NCBI RefSeq assembly: GCF_002807055.1
Contig: NZ_NIXN01000009.1
Span: 1-64,000, forward strand
Length of the DNA stretch: 64,000 bases
Reading direction: 5' to 3'
Source of the DNA: Confluentibacter citreus
GTDB taxonomy: Bacteria > Bacteroidota > Bacteroidia > Flavobacteriales > Flavobacteriaceae
The position numbers and the translations under genes were made by a program. Shown here one piece after another: positions 25,422-35,120 of the stretch. The notes below the pieces were generated by a model. It saw only the letters and a list, made by a program, of their open reading frames with translations, was not told the DNA's origin and did not search any database. The stretch's first letter is position 1. The number at the start of each line of letters is the position of its first letter.

Positions 25422-28046
25422 ATGAAGATTAGACATTCTATAGTGACCCGTTTCGCCTTATTTTTTACGGGGTTAATTATAGTTTCCATTCTCCTTTCGG
25501 GATATTTGGTTTTTAATAATGCCTCTCGGGTTATTGTTGATTACTCTAAGGAGCGTATTATGCATACATCAGAGTTGGCAGAACAATCTTTCTATGCCTT
25601 ATTGAATGAGGTTTCAAACGATATTGCTGTAATATCCAATAGTCCAACTCTTAAAAACTACATCGCTGAAAATTCCAATAAGACAACCGAAGATGTTCAT
25701 GAACTGTTTAAGGTCACGCTTAAAAATAAAGAATCTTATTTTCAAATTCGATTGATAGGTGTTGAAAATAATGGGAAGGAAATCATTCGATTGGATAAAA
25801 TAAATCAGCAAGTCATTATTTCTAATAATCTACAAGAAAAGGGCAGCCAAGAATATTTTAAGGAAGCCATAAAAATGAATAAAGGGGATTTTTATTTTTC
25901 TGAAATAAATTTGAATGAGGAATATGGCGTTATTAGCGAGCCTCACATACCAACATTACGAGCGGCAAGCCCCATTTTTGATGCCAATAATACTGTTATA
26001 GGAATTGTTATTATCAATATAGATTTAACAAAACTGTTTGGGACTTTAAGTAAAATATCTGGCAATGAATTCAAACTTTACTTAATAGACCACAACGGAC
26101 AGTATTTATATTCACCCGTAAAAGCGCAGCGATTTGGTGTACAAACAAAAAACAATTTTAATTTTTATGATGATTTTGATTTGAAGCCAAACTCCATTTT
26201 AAAGAATGGTTTTAACCAATTAAATGAAAAAGCGAAAGGGGATGTACTTAGTTACATTAAAGAATTAACTTATTTTCAAGGCTTGAGAACTTTGTATTTG
26301 GTGTCTGCAATTGAAGATAATGTGCTTATGGAAAGTGCGTCACTTGTTCGGAAAAACAGTATACAAACATTGCTTGGTGTTTGTTTGCTTTCAATTCTTA
26401 TTTCATGGTTTTTTGTTAGATTTTTCTCTAAAAAAATCAATAAAATTACAGAAGCTATTAGCAATTATGATAAGGGAATTGATAATTCCATAGAACTTCC
26501 TATAAATAGAAAAGATGAAATTGGTGCTTTGGCATCGACTTTTAATAAAATGAAAGCCAAAATAGATTCGCAGGTCTCTGCATTGCAAACTTCGCTTGAA
26601 AAAGAAAAAGAAGCAAGAAACCAACGTGATGAATTTTTGCAAAATATGAGCCACGAAATGCGAACACCACTGAATGCCATTTTAGGACTCACCAAATTAT
26701 TGCATAAAAACGCTCCGAGCGAAGCCCAACTGCCCATTATTAATACTTTAGAAAGAACCTCAAACAGTCTTGCTGGATTAGTTTATGATGTATTGGACCA
26801 TAAAAAACTAACAGAAGGCAAAGTATACATTACTCACGAATCCACTAGTATTGAAGACCTTTTAAAAGATATTTACGCAACATATCAATATGAGGCCATT
26901 CAGAAAGGATTGACATTTACTTTGAACATTGATGAAAAGCTAAAGAATCAATCTTTTTTAACGGACGCTTTAAGATTGTCGCAAATTGTAATAAACTTGG
27001 TCGTAAACGCAATTAAATATACCCAAGAAGGCACTATTAATCTTTCGGCGAAACTGATTAATGAGGAAGCATCCTTATTGGAAATAAGAGTAACGGATTC
27101 AGGTATAGGCATACTTCCTGAAAACATAGATAGAATAAACGATCGGTTTTTTAGGGAAAAAGATGATTTATCTGGAAGATATGGAAGCTATGGATTGGGC
27201 CTATCAATTGTAAAACAATTGACCATCTTGTTTGGTGGCACTCTAAAGGCGGTATCAGAAAAAGGCAAAGGCTCGGAATTCTGCGTTAAAGTTCCTGTGA
27301 TTTCTGCTTTAAAAACAGAAACAAAAATGGCTGATAAACTAATTGTATATCCAAAATTAAAAAGGGAATATAAAATACTTCATATTGAAGACGACTTATC
27401 TACTTTAGAATTAATATCATATATTTTTGATGTCAATAAAATCGAACTGATTCAATTAAATAAATGGAATTTAGTTAACGAAAACATTCACCAGAATAAA
27501 CCAGATATTATCATCAGTGATTTAATGCTGGAAAACGAAAATCTATCGGCTAAGCTTCTTGATTGGATTTCAACTAAAAAAGTAACTTGTCCTATTATAT
27601 TGGTTTCAGCCACAGAACCAGAAGTAATGTCGCAAATAAGTGCGTTGTATTTTCAAAAACCATTTAACATTGATTATTTAAAAGATATCGTATTCAAACT
27701 ATTAGGAAGTAATGAATATTCAGTTCCGGATTTTTCGAACATTTACAGTAATTATGATCATAATTCCACCAAGATAAATAAAGTATTAAAACTTCTTGAA
27801 GAAGAATTTGAAACCTACATAAAACGAATCGATACTGTTTTTAGAAACAAAGATGAAAATGAATGGGAGGCTATTTTGCATAAATTAATAGCTCATATAA
27901 ATAATTTAAAATTAGCGTCACTTTTTGAAGTTTTGCCACAAAAAGTAAAGGATATAACTATTGAAGATTTAGAAAATATACATGATGCGTTTGCTTATTA
28001 TTTGTGTTGTATTAGGGTTGAAATTCAAATTAATTTAAAAGATTGA
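25422..28046 (+). CDS. Membrane hybrid sensor histidine kinase
   Basis: The 874-residue protein has TM1 (about 11-31), an extracytoplasmic Cache-like sensor (about 32-312), TM2 (about 314-335), a HAMP/linker region and coiled coil (to about 405), a HisKA domain with phospho-acceptor H411 in MSHEMRTP, and an ATPase domain with VVNAIKYT and GIGI and GLGLS glycine boxes. A receiver domain follows (about 648-760; IEDD acidic pocket, D700 in ISDLML), then a C-terminal helical segment with HKLIAHI (about 775-874) that may be an Hpt-like module. Its stop overlaps the stop of the convergent LytTR regulator by 17 bases. The ligand is unknown. Confidence 0.9.
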   Translation: MKIRHSIVTRFALFFTGLIIVSILLSGYLVFNNASRVIVDYSKERIMHTSELAEQSFYALLNEVSNDIAVISNSPTLKNYIAENSNKTTEDVHELFKVTLKNKESYFQIRLIGVENNGKEIIRLDKINQQVIISNNLQEKGSQEYFKEAIKMNKGDFYFSEINLNEEYGVISEPHIPTLRAASPIFDANNTVIGIVIINIDLTKLFGTLSKISGNEFKLYLIDHNGQYLYSPVKAQRFGVQTKNNFNFYDDFDLKPNSILKNGFNQLNEKAKGDVLSYIKELTYFQGLRTLYLVSAIEDNVLMESASLVRKNSIQTLLGVCLLSILISWFFVRFFSKKINKITEAISNYDKGIDNSIELPINRKDEIGALASTFNKMKAKIDSQVSALQTSLEKEKEARNQRDEFLQNMSHEMRTPLNAILGLTKLLHKNAPSEAQLPIINTLERTSNSLAGLVYDVLDHKKLTEGKVYITHESTSIEDLLKDIYATYQYEAIQKGLTFTLNIDEKLKNQSFLTDALRLSQIVINLVVNAIKYTQEGTINLSAKLINEEASLLEIRVTDSGIGILPENIDRINDRFFREKDDLSGRYGSYGLGLSIVKQLTILFGGTLKAVSEKGKGSEFCVKVPVISALKTETKMADKLIVYPKLKREYKILHIEDDLSTLELISYIFDVNKIELIQLNKWNLVNENIHQNKPDIIISDLMLENENLSAKLLDWISTKKVTCPIILVSATEPEVMSQISALYFQKPFNIDYLKDIVFKLLGSNEYSVPDFSNIYSNYDHNSTKINKVLKLLEEEFETYIKRIDTVFRNKDENEWEAILHKLIAHINNLKLASLFEVLPQKVKDITIEDLENIHDAFAYYLCCIRVEIQINLKD

Positions 28047-28710
28047 TTTTTGTTAGCAATTCTTTTTCATAACTCTGGCTTACAGGAATGTAATCTTTAC
28101 CCATTTCGATTACGTTATTATTTATAAAATCTATCTTGTTCAAATTCACAATATAAGAACGGTGAACACGCAGGAAAAATTCTGGAAGTTTAGACTCTAA
28201 GTCTTTTAGGGTCATTAATGTCAATATTTTTTTGTCATGAAGAACAACTGAGATGTAATTTGCTTCAGACTTAAAATAAATGACTTCACTTAATTCAATT
28301 TTAACCAGCTTATTTCCATCTTTTATAAACAATCTAGATTCCTTTTCCTTTTGTTTGGAAACATAATTTTTAGCTTTTTGAAAGGCCTTAAAGAAACGTG
28401 GAAAATCTATGGGCTTCACCAAAAAATCTACAATCTGGTTATAATTATAAGATTCGGCTCCAAAAGCTTGATTGGAAGTTATCATGATGACAGCCGGATT
28501 CGGACTCATAATATCTAATATGTCTTTGGCAGTTAAATCAGGTAGATTAAAGTCTAAAAAAATCAAATCAAAAGCATGGCCATTAATAAGATTGATACAT
28601 TCAAATCCAGAAGTTGCTGTAGTAACGCTCGTTATGTCATCAATTTTACCACAAAAATGTTCAATCAAATCACAAATTAAAGGGTCGTCATCAACAATGA
28701 GGCATTTCAT
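28030..28710 (-). CDS. LytTR-family response regulator
   Basis: The 226-residue regulator has a receiver domain (about 1-120; DDD at 7-9, phospho-acceptor D53 in FLDFNLP, K in VKPID) and a LytTR DNA-binding domain (about 130-226; VIYFKSEANYISV, LESKLPEFFLRVHRSYIVN). Its 3' end overlaps the hybrid kinase gene on the other strand, and it is divergent from the haloperoxidase operon. It may take signals from the kinase and control the operon; both points are inferred from position only. Confidence 0.9.
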   Translation of the reverse strand: MKCLIVDDDPLICDLIEHFCGKIDDITSVTTATSGFECINLINGHAFDLIFLDFNLPDLTAKDILDIMSPNPAVIMITSNQAFGAESYNYNQIVDFLVKPIDFPRFFKAFQKAKNYVSKQKEKESRLFIKDGNKLVKIELSEVIYFKSEANYISVVLHDKKILTLMTLKDLESKLPEFFLRVHRSYIVNLNKIDFINNNVIEMGKDYIPVSQSYEKELLTKINLLN

Positions 28711-28818
28711 AATTCATCCAGTAAATTACATATTTCGTCAAGCAATATACTTAATTCGTATAAAAAATTGGTTTTGTTCTGAATTAAAGTTTAATATTGA
28801 TTACTAAACTACAACTAA

Positions 28819-30339
28819 ATGAAACTAAAACTAACATTTCCAGTTATTGCTGCTATTTTAATATTAGCAGTTTTAAGCTGTAAAACTTCACAAAAAGAAT
28901 CTACATCTCTTGTAGAAAATCAAAAACCTATTGAAGGCGAGCCCAAAGGAGAAGATAATATTGCTTATCAGTGGGCATTTATCGCTCTTGAAGGGACGGC
29001 AAATGATACTGACAAATTCAGGCCTAGACCTACTATTACATCCAGGTATTTAGGTTTAATATTTACGTCTATGTTTGATGCTTGGACACGTTTTGATGAT
29101 AAAGCGAGTCCCCTTTATTTAAAAGATATAGAGCGCCGACCAGAAAATGAAAGGACATTAAAAAATAAAGAAATAGCTGTGAGTTATGCAGCATATAGAG
29201 CTTTAAGTGAATATTTTTATTCGGACAGTTTAATGTTTAGCAATAAAATGAAAGAATTGGGTTTAGATCCCAATAATAAATCGTTAGATCCTAATACACC
29301 TGAAGGTATTGGTAATCTAGCTGCAAAAATGGTTATTGATGCAAGGTTGCATGATGGTTCTAACCAATATGGCGATGTTGAAGGTTCTAATGGACAACTT
29401 TATTTTGATTATACTAACTATAAGCCTGTAAATGATGCTGATAATAATATTGACATTGATAAATGGCAACCAAAATATTTTTCTGATGGTAATGGCGGAC
29501 AATTTGCCCCAGGGTGTTTAACCCCATTTTGGCCAAAAGTAAAACCACTTTTATTAAATACGGCAGATCAATTTCGTCCAGGGCCTCCACCTATGGTAGG
29601 TTCAGAACAAATGGCTAAAGAAGTTAAAGAGGTTGTAGAATTACAAGCAAATTTGACTCCAGAAAATAAAGCCTTGGTAGAGTTTATGAGAGATGGCCCA
29701 AAGTCAGTTCAACAAGCGGGGCATTGGCTTAAGTTTTCGCAAGAAGTTTCAAAAAGAGATAATCATACCATTGATGAGGATGTTAAAATGTATTTTTTAG
29801 TAGAATCTGTTGCAATGGATGGCTTTATAGCGTGTTGGGATGCTAAAATGTTTTATGATTCTGCCAGACCTTATGCGTTGGTTCATCATTATTATAAAGA
29901 TCAAGAGATCACAGGTTGGGGAGGCCCAGATAAAGGTATGATGACTATGAAGGGTGAAGATTGGCGTCCCTATTCTCCAGATGTGTTTTTATGTCCGCCA
30001 TTCCCAAGTTATGTATCCGGACATAGTACCATAAGCGGGGGTTGTGCCGAAGCATTAAAACTTTTTAAAGGTGACGATACGTTTGGATCTGAAGTAGAAT
30101 TAATTCCTGGTAGCATGACGGAACCAAATAATTTAGGAGCTCCGGTTACTCTAAAATTCCCAACATTTACTGAAGCTGGTGAAATGGCAGGTATATCAAG
30201 GGTTATGGGTGGTTATCATATCCAAGCAGATAATATTGAAGGTTTGGAATTAGGAAGAAAAGTGGCTCGCAATAATTATAAAAAATATCTTGAATTAATA
30301 GGGGAAGAAGATAAGAATATCGCCCTATTAAACCAATAA
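28819..30339 (+). CDS. Vanadium-dependent haloperoxidase/PAP2-superfamily lipoprotein
   Basis: The 506-residue protein has a lipoprotein signal (lipobox AVLSC, Cys at about residue 21) and the full vanadate/phosphate-binding signature: KMFYDSARP (Kx6RP), PSYVSGHST, and SRVMGGYHIQAD (SRxxxGxHxxxD). The fold is shared by vanadium haloperoxidases and acid phosphatases, so it could oxidise halides with H2O2 or hydrolyse a phosphate ester outside the cytoplasm. It leads a three-gene operon with a DoxX-like protein and an outer-membrane protein, ended by a strong terminator. Confidence 0.85.
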   Translation: MKLKLTFPVIAAILILAVLSCKTSQKESTSLVENQKPIEGEPKGEDNIAYQWAFIALEGTANDTDKFRPRPTITSRYLGLIFTSMFDAWTRFDDKASPLYLKDIERRPENERTLKNKEIAVSYAAYRALSEYFYSDSLMFSNKMKELGLDPNNKSLDPNTPEGIGNLAAKMVIDARLHDGSNQYGDVEGSNGQLYFDYTNYKPVNDADNNIDIDKWQPKYFSDGNGGQFAPGCLTPFWPKVKPLLLNTADQFRPGPPPMVGSEQMAKEVKEVVELQANLTPENKALVEFMRDGPKSVQQAGHWLKFSQEVSKRDNHTIDEDVKMYFLVESVAMDGFIACWDAKMFYDSARPYALVHHYYKDQEITGWGGPDKGMMTMKGEDWRPYSPDVFLCPPFPSYVSGHSTISGGCAEALKLFKGDDTFGSEVELIPGSMTEPNNLGAPVTLKFPTFTEAGEMAGISRVMGGYHIQADNIEGLELGRKVARNNYKKYLELIGEEDKNIALLNQ

Positions 30340-30348
30340 GATATTAAC

Positions 30349-30801
30349 ATGACACGAATTTTATTGACTATTAATAGGGGCAGATTGCTTGCTATTAGTA
30401 TCGGTATTGTATATGTGTGGTTTGGATTATTAAAGTTTTTCCCAGAATTAAGTCCAGCTGACGGCCTCGCAAAGCATACCATAACATTTTTAACCTTTGG
30501 GTTAATTTCTGAGAACATAAGTATTTTAATGCTTGCTGTTATTGAAGTTGGTATTGGTTTGTGCTTATTATTGAATTTTAAGCTTAAAACAGTAGTTAGC
30601 GTTGCTATCATTCATCTAATATTAACTTTTATTCCTGTATTGTTTTTTCCTGAAGTGTCCTTTGCCAAAGCACCTTTTGTATTAACATTGGTTGGGCAAT
30701 ATATCGTTAAAAACATAGTCATTATAAGCGCTTTGTTATTTATATATCCTATCGATGATTACACTACGAACATCTCATTAAATAAACATCTAAAATTGTG
30801 A
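30349..30801 (+). CDS. DoxX-like membrane protein
   Basis: The 150-residue protein has four hydrophobic helices and the DoxX-like phrase GIVYVWFGLLKFFPELSPADG near the N-terminus. It follows the haloperoxidase-like gene by nine bases and its stop overlaps the next start. DoxX-like proteins are often found with redox or thiol enzymes, but the function is not established. The family call is moderate. Confidence 0.7.
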   Translation: MTRILLTINRGRLLAISIGIVYVWFGLLKFFPELSPADGLAKHTITFLTFGLISENISILMLAVIEVGIGLCLLLNFKLKTVVSVAIIHLILTFIPVLFFPEVSFAKAPFVLTLVGQYIVKNIVIISALLFIYPIDDYTTNISLNKHLKL

Positions 30802-31940
30802 AAATATTAAAACTCTTAAAAAAGATATCTTTAATAGGTATTCTTTTTCTAATTTTTGGATTATGCAAAGTAAACGCTCAAGGCTGTGTTGCCATTCGCG
30901 GCTTCTCATCGAGCAATAGCTTAATGGGCGAAGAGGGAGTTCTAGTTAAAGGGGATTTCGCAGTTGGAACAAATTTTAGATATTTTCAGTCTTTTAGGCA
31001 TTTTAGAGGCACCCATGAAGAAACCAATAGGGTTGCCAATGGAACACAGGTTATCAATGATTCTTATTTCGTTGATATTAGTTTTAATTATGCCGTTACA
31101 AATAGATTGTATGCTACGATATTGCTCCCTTTTGCATCCCATGTTAGGTCGTCCATGTATGAGCATGGTGGAAATCCTCCAAATGGTTTAGGTGAAAGAC
31201 ATATTACACGATCAAGTGGATTATCCGATATGAGGTTAGGTGTTGGTTATTGGCTCATCAATGATAATTTAAAGCCTTATAACTTTGCTGTTGGTGCGGG
31301 TATTAAATTGCCAACTGGTGATTATAGTTATATGGATACATTTTATAATCAAGGCCCTAATAGAGACCAAGATATAGAAAGCGTTGTGGATCAATCCATT
31401 CAATTGGGTGATGGTGGTGTCGGATTTAATCTTGATTTTCAAGGATATTATATGCTATCACACAGTTTTACACTTACAACATCCCTCTTCTATTTATTTA
31501 ATCCAGAAGTGACCAATGGGGTGTTAACCAGAGGAAGTACAACTAACGAATTTTCTGTACCCGATCAATTTGCAGCACAATTGGGGGCATTATATGCTCC
31601 AAATATTAAAGGTGTTAATTTTTATTTAGGGGGGAGAATTGAAGGTATTCCATCATCCGATTTAATAGGAAGTAGCGACGGTTATAGAAGGCCAGGCTAC
31701 GCTATATCAATTGATCCAGGAATAAATTACAGCACAAATAATTTATCATTGAGTCTTAATGTTCCAATAGCTCTTGAAAGAAACAGAACTCAAAGCTTTT
31801 TAGATAAAAAACGTACATCTGAAACAGGTGTGTTTACACAGGGAGATGCTGCTTTTGCTGATTATCTTATTAACTTCAACCTAACATACAGATTTAGAAA
31901 TAACAAAAATAGGGGTGTAGATTTTAATATGGTTCATTAA
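30798..31940 (+). CDS. Exported outer-membrane beta-barrel protein
   Basis: A 380-residue protein with a signal peptide (hydrophobic core LIGILFLIFGLC, likely cleavage after VNAQ), then GCVAIRGFSSSN and a beta-rich body of alternating aromatic strands ending in the barrel-like NLTYRF. It looks like an outer-membrane porin/transporter. The start is a GTG at 30798 overlapping the stop of the DoxX-like gene. As the third gene of the haloperoxidase operon it may admit substrate or release products. Confidence 0.7.
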   Translation: MKILKLLKKISLIGILFLIFGLCKVNAQGCVAIRGFSSSNSLMGEEGVLVKGDFAVGTNFRYFQSFRHFRGTHEETNRVANGTQVINDSYFVDISFNYAVTNRLYATILLPFASHVRSSMYEHGGNPPNGLGERHITRSSGLSDMRLGVGYWLINDNLKPYNFAVGAGIKLPTGDYSYMDTFYNQGPNRDQDIESVVDQSIQLGDGGVGFNLDFQGYYMLSHSFTLTTSLFYLFNPEVTNGVLTRGSTTNEFSVPDQFAAQLGALYAPNIKGVNFYLGGRIEGIPSSDLIGSSDGYRRPGYAISIDPGINYSTNNLSLSLNVPIALERNRTQSFLDKKRTSETGVFTQGDAAFADYLINFNLTYRFRNNKNRGVDFNMVH

Positions 31941-31961
31941 TAGCACCATTAGATTTTAAGA

Positions 31962-32002
31962 AAAAAGCATCGAATAGTTTTTTAAATTATCCGATGCTTT
32001 TT
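31962..32002. terminator. Bidirectional terminator between convergent operons
   Basis: AAAAAGCATCG (31962-31972) pairs exactly with CGATGCTTTTT (31992-32002) around a 19-base loop. With A and T runs at the two ends, it can stop the haloperoxidase operon and the convergent glycosyltransferase gene at 32006. Confidence 0.85.
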
Positions 32003-32005
32003 ATA

Positions 32006-33496
32006 CTAAACTTTAGATGTTATCGATTGGATAAATACATACCCAAAACCTAAGAATAACATTAAGTGAAATGGGAACAACCCAAAATCGCCTCCTTGAT
32101 TGCCTACAATAAAGGCACTATACATGCCAAAGGCAAAATATAACATTAACAAGCCTTCAAAAACAACATGAAGAGATATTGTTTTTTTTATATATTTATT
32201 ATTCTTCCAACTATCCTTGATAGTACTTATATTAAATTTAGGAGTGCGTACAAATTCACTCTTTTTGCCAAAATGACCTTCTAAAACCGCTATCGAATTA
32301 TGAAGTGAAAATCCCATGGCAATGGTAAAAAACACAAAAAACATAGCAATGTAACTGATGAAATTTTTAATGCCGGCGCCATACATTCTTTTGTACATAA
32401 TCCAGTAGCAAATAAAGAATATAACAGAACTTAATACAAAAAAGCTCATGACGTAAAAATATGGTTTTAAGTGCTCGTACTGATTTTTAATGTAAAGCAT
32501 TGGAATACTTAATACCGCAACTATTAAAATGTTCAAAAACATGGTGCTGTTTAACAAATGCAGCAAGCCGTGTACTTTAGTTTTAAAAGGAATGTTTTTA
32601 CTTTTTATAACACGTAAAGACATTTTTTTAAAGTTTTCGGCACCTCCTTTGTTCCATCTAAATTGCTGAGATCTCGCAGCACTAATTACTACTGGTAATT
32701 CAGCAGGTGTTTCAACATCTTCTAGGTATTTAAATTTCCAATTTTTTAATTGGGCTCTATAACTTAAATCTAAATCTTCTGTTAGTGTATCCCCTTCCCA
32801 ATTTCCGGCATCTATAATGCACGATTTTCTCCATACTCCTGCAGTTCCATTAAAATTGATAAAATGACCTTTACTGTTTCTGCCTACTTGTTCTAATGTG
32901 AAATGGGCATCCAATGCAAACGCTTGAATTTTTGTAAGAATGGAATAATTTCTGTTAATATGTGACCAACGTGTTTGTACAACACCTATGGTTTTATCCT
33001 TAAAATAAGGAATGGTACGTTTTAACCAATTTTCGTGAGGAAGAAAGTCGGCATCAAAAATGGCAATATATTCACCTTTTGCAATTTTAAGCCCTTCTTT
33101 TAATGCACCCGCTTTAAAACCGCTTCTGTCTGTTCTGGTAATATGTTTAATATCTAATCCGTTTACACTTAAACTTTCAATATGTTTTCGAGTTGTTTCT
33201 ACAGTTTCATCGGTTGAATCATCTAATACTTGAATCTCTAGTTTATCGTGGGGATAATCAATTTTAGCAATGTTATCTAATAACCGTTCCATAACATACA
33301 TTTCATTGTAAACAGGAAGTTGGATGGTTATGAATGGAATTTCATCTGGATTAGCAAAGTCAAAAAACTCACAATCCGTCTTTTTTCTTTTTGAAGTAAG
33401 GTAGTTGAATAATAAATTTAATTGAGCTACCGCATACAGGAAGATAAGCAAAAGCGATATGGTGTAAACAACAATAATTATGGTTTCGACAATCAT
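32006..33496 (-). CDS. Membrane glycosyltransferase family 2 (cellulose-synthase-like)
   Basis: The 496-residue processive-type GT2 has an N-terminal helix, a cytoplasmic catalytic domain with DDSTDET, FDADFLP and TEDLDLSYR (D,D,D) and QQFRWNKGG (QxxRW), and four to five C-terminal helices. This arrangement resembles cellulose, hyaluronan and glucosylceramide synthases. It would polymerise or transfer a sugar across the inner membrane. The next gene upstream on this strand is another GT2; the two abut at 33496, so a shared surface-glycan or glycolipid role is likely. Confidence 0.85.
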   Translation of the reverse strand: MIVETIIIVVYTISLLLIFLYAVAQLNLLFNYLTSKRKKTDCEFFDFANPDEIPFITIQLPVYNEMYVMERLLDNIAKIDYPHDKLEIQVLDDSTDETVETTRKHIESLSVNGLDIKHITRTDRSGFKAGALKEGLKIAKGEYIAIFDADFLPHENWLKRTIPYFKDKTIGVVQTRWSHINRNYSILTKIQAFALDAHFTLEQVGRNSKGHFINFNGTAGVWRKSCIIDAGNWEGDTLTEDLDLSYRAQLKNWKFKYLEDVETPAELPVVISAARSQQFRWNKGGAENFKKMSLRVIKSKNIPFKTKVHGLLHLLNSTMFLNILIVAVLSIPMLYIKNQYEHLKPYFYVMSFFVLSSVIFFICYWIMYKRMYGAGIKNFISYIAMFFVFFTIAMGFSLHNSIAVLEGHFGKKSEFVRTPKFNISTIKDSWKNNKYIKKTISLHVVFEGLLMLYFAFGMYSAFIVGNQGGDFGLFPFHLMLFLGFGYVFIQSITSKV

Positions 33497-34185
33497 TATT
33501 TAAAACTGTATTTAAAAATCCAACTTAGTATTTTTATGCCTGCAAATATACTACCTTTTATGGTTCCTGAAACTTTTGAGACCCCAATTCTACGTCTATA
33601 TTTTACAGGAACTTCTGTGTAACTTAATTTTTGTTTCAAAGCTTTTAATTGCATTTCTACGGTCCAACCATAGGTTTTGTCTTGCATATTAAGTCCTAAC
33701 AAGGCATCATATTTAATAGCCCTAAAAGGGCCAAGGTCTGTAAATTTCGACCCAAATAGGTGTTTCATTAAAAAAGTTGCCAACCAGTTGCCAAAAATTT
33801 GTTGAGGGGTCAAAGAACCTTCTTCTCTTAATTCTTTAGAACGTGCACCTACAACAAAATCTATATTATTATTTAAAATGGGTTCAATAATTTTTATAAG
33901 TTCTTCGGGATAATCACTGTAATCACCATCAAGAAACACAACAATATCGGGCTTTTCTTGTTCATTTGCAAGATAATAAATTCCTTTTAAACAAGCATGA
34001 CCATAGCCTTTTCTGGTTTCAGTTAAAACAGTTGCTCCCGCTTTTATGGCATTATTTTCGGTTTCATCTGTTGAGTTGTTATTTACAACAATTATATTTT
34101 TAACTACTCTAGGAATGTCATGAATAACATTTGCTATAGAACCTGCTTCGTTATAAGCTGGAATGATGACTGCTATTTTGGTCAT
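33496..34185 (-). CDS. GT2 dolichol-phosphate-sugar synthase-like glycosyltransferase
   Basis: The roughly 229-residue protein begins MTKIAVIIPAYNEAGSI and has the GT2 motifs VVNNNSTDET and VVFLDGDYSDYPEE (DxD), with a hydrophobic C-terminal end (GTIKGSIFAGIKILSWIFKY). Such enzymes make polyprenol-phosphate sugars, the donors for membrane glycosyltransferases such as the one at 11972. The frame extends to a TTG at 34203, but the ATG at 34185 puts the nucleotide-binding strand at the usual place. It lies between acyl-CoA-binding protein and the membrane GT2. Confidence 0.85.
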   Translation of the reverse strand: MTKIAVIIPAYNEAGSIANVIHDIPRVVKNIIVVNNNSTDETENNAIKAGATVLTETRKGYGHACLKGIYYLANEQEKPDIVVFLDGDYSDYPEELIKIIEPILNNNIDFVVGARSKELREEGSLTPQQIFGNWLATFLMKHLFGSKFTDLGPFRAIKYDALLGLNMQDKTYGWTVEMQLKALKQKLSYTEVPVKYRRRIGVSKVSGTIKGSIFAGIKILSWIFKYSFK

Positions 34186-34206
34186 TTGAAGAGTGATTAT
34201 CAATAA

Positions 34207-34473
34207 TTATTTTCTATAAAGAAAATAATTGTTTACCAAGTCTATGTAGCTCTGTTTAGCTTCATCTTCACTAATGTCTTTCGCTTGGAATAACGCATTT
34301 ATTTTAAACGCATTTATAATGGGTTTTTTACTTTTAGGCTGGCTAAAATTATTAGTGGCTTTTTTATAATAAGCATAAAGCTTTAGCAATGTATCTGCGG
34401 GGAATGGCTCTGTATGAGCATTCACCCTTTCCACAGCTTCGTTAAACAATATATCTAAATCTTTATCACTCAT
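34207..34473 (-). CDS. Acyl-CoA-binding protein
   Basis: The 88-residue protein is a small four-helix acyl-CoA-binding protein: LFNEAVERV, LLKLYAYYKKAT (about residues 29-40), and the family ending AKQSYIDLVNNYF. It would carry long-chain acyl-CoA in the cytoplasm. It overlaps psd by four bases (start within the psd stop), so it is co-expressed with phospholipid genes. Length and motifs are normal for the family. Confidence 0.8.
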   Translation of the reverse strand: MSDKDLDILFNEAVERVNAHTEPFPADTLLKLYAYYKKATNNFSQPKSKKPIINAFKINALFQAKDISEDEAKQSYIDLVNNYFLYRK

Positions 34474-35120
34474 AATTCAGCAATAATACTTTCACCTCCG
34501 CGAACTTTTTGATTTAATGTTACCTTTATATTGGTATTTATTGGTAAGAACAGATCCACTCTCGATCCAAATTTAATAAAACCAGAGTCTGAACCTTGTG
34601 ATACAACATCATCTATTTTACAATAGTTTACTATACGTTTAGCCAAAGCGCCCGCTATTTGCCTATATAATATTTTACCGTAGGTGTTGTTTTCAACAAC
34701 AACCGTGGTACGTTCATTTTCTTCACTGGCTTTAGGATGCCATGCCACTAGATATTTTCCGGGGTGGTATTTGCTATAAATGACAGTGCCACTTATGGGA
34801 TGCCGAGTTACATGAACATTTATGGGCGACATAAATACACTCACCTGCAAACGTTTATCCTTAAAAAATTCATTTTCAAATACTTCTTCAATAACGACTA
34901 CTTTGCCATCTACAGGTGAAACCACTTGGTTATCATTTAAAGAGGTATGCCGTTTTGGGTTTCTAAAGAATTGAAGTATTAATACTAAAAAACCTAATAA
35001 AACAATCGTAAGGGTAGTCAGAAGCCAATGGATTGTGATAAATTTATCTACTAATAAAATTGATATAATAACAAAAGCGAATGTTGCTAATATGATTTTA
35101 TATCCTTCTTTATGAAACAT
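34470..35120 (-). CDS. psd: Phosphatidylserine decarboxylase (short type)
   Basis: Makes phosphatidylethanolamine from phosphatidylserine at the inner membrane. The 216-residue precursor is the short, archaeal-type form, with two N-terminal helices and the self-cleavage site FIKFGSRVDLFLP (about residues 184-196), where Gly-Ser is cut to give the pyruvoyl group. VSPVDGKVV and VHVTRHPISG are also conserved. It overlaps cdsA by 11 bases. Confidence 0.92.
   Translation of the reverse strand: MFHKEGYKIILATFAFVIISILLVDKFITIHWLLTTLTIVLLGFLVLILQFFRNPKRHTSLNDNQVVSPVDGKVVVIEEVFENEFFKDKRLQVSVFMSPINVHVTRHPISGTVIYSKYHPGKYLVAWHPKASEENERTTVVVENNTYGKILYRQIAGALAKRIVNYCKIDDVVSQGSDSGFIKFGSRVDLFLPINTNIKVTLNQKVRGGESIIAEL

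Noticed and set aside
28291-28807. Open plus-strand frames opposite the LytTR regulator
   Set aside because: They are antisense to a gene with clear domain motifs, lack recognisable features and have no promoter.
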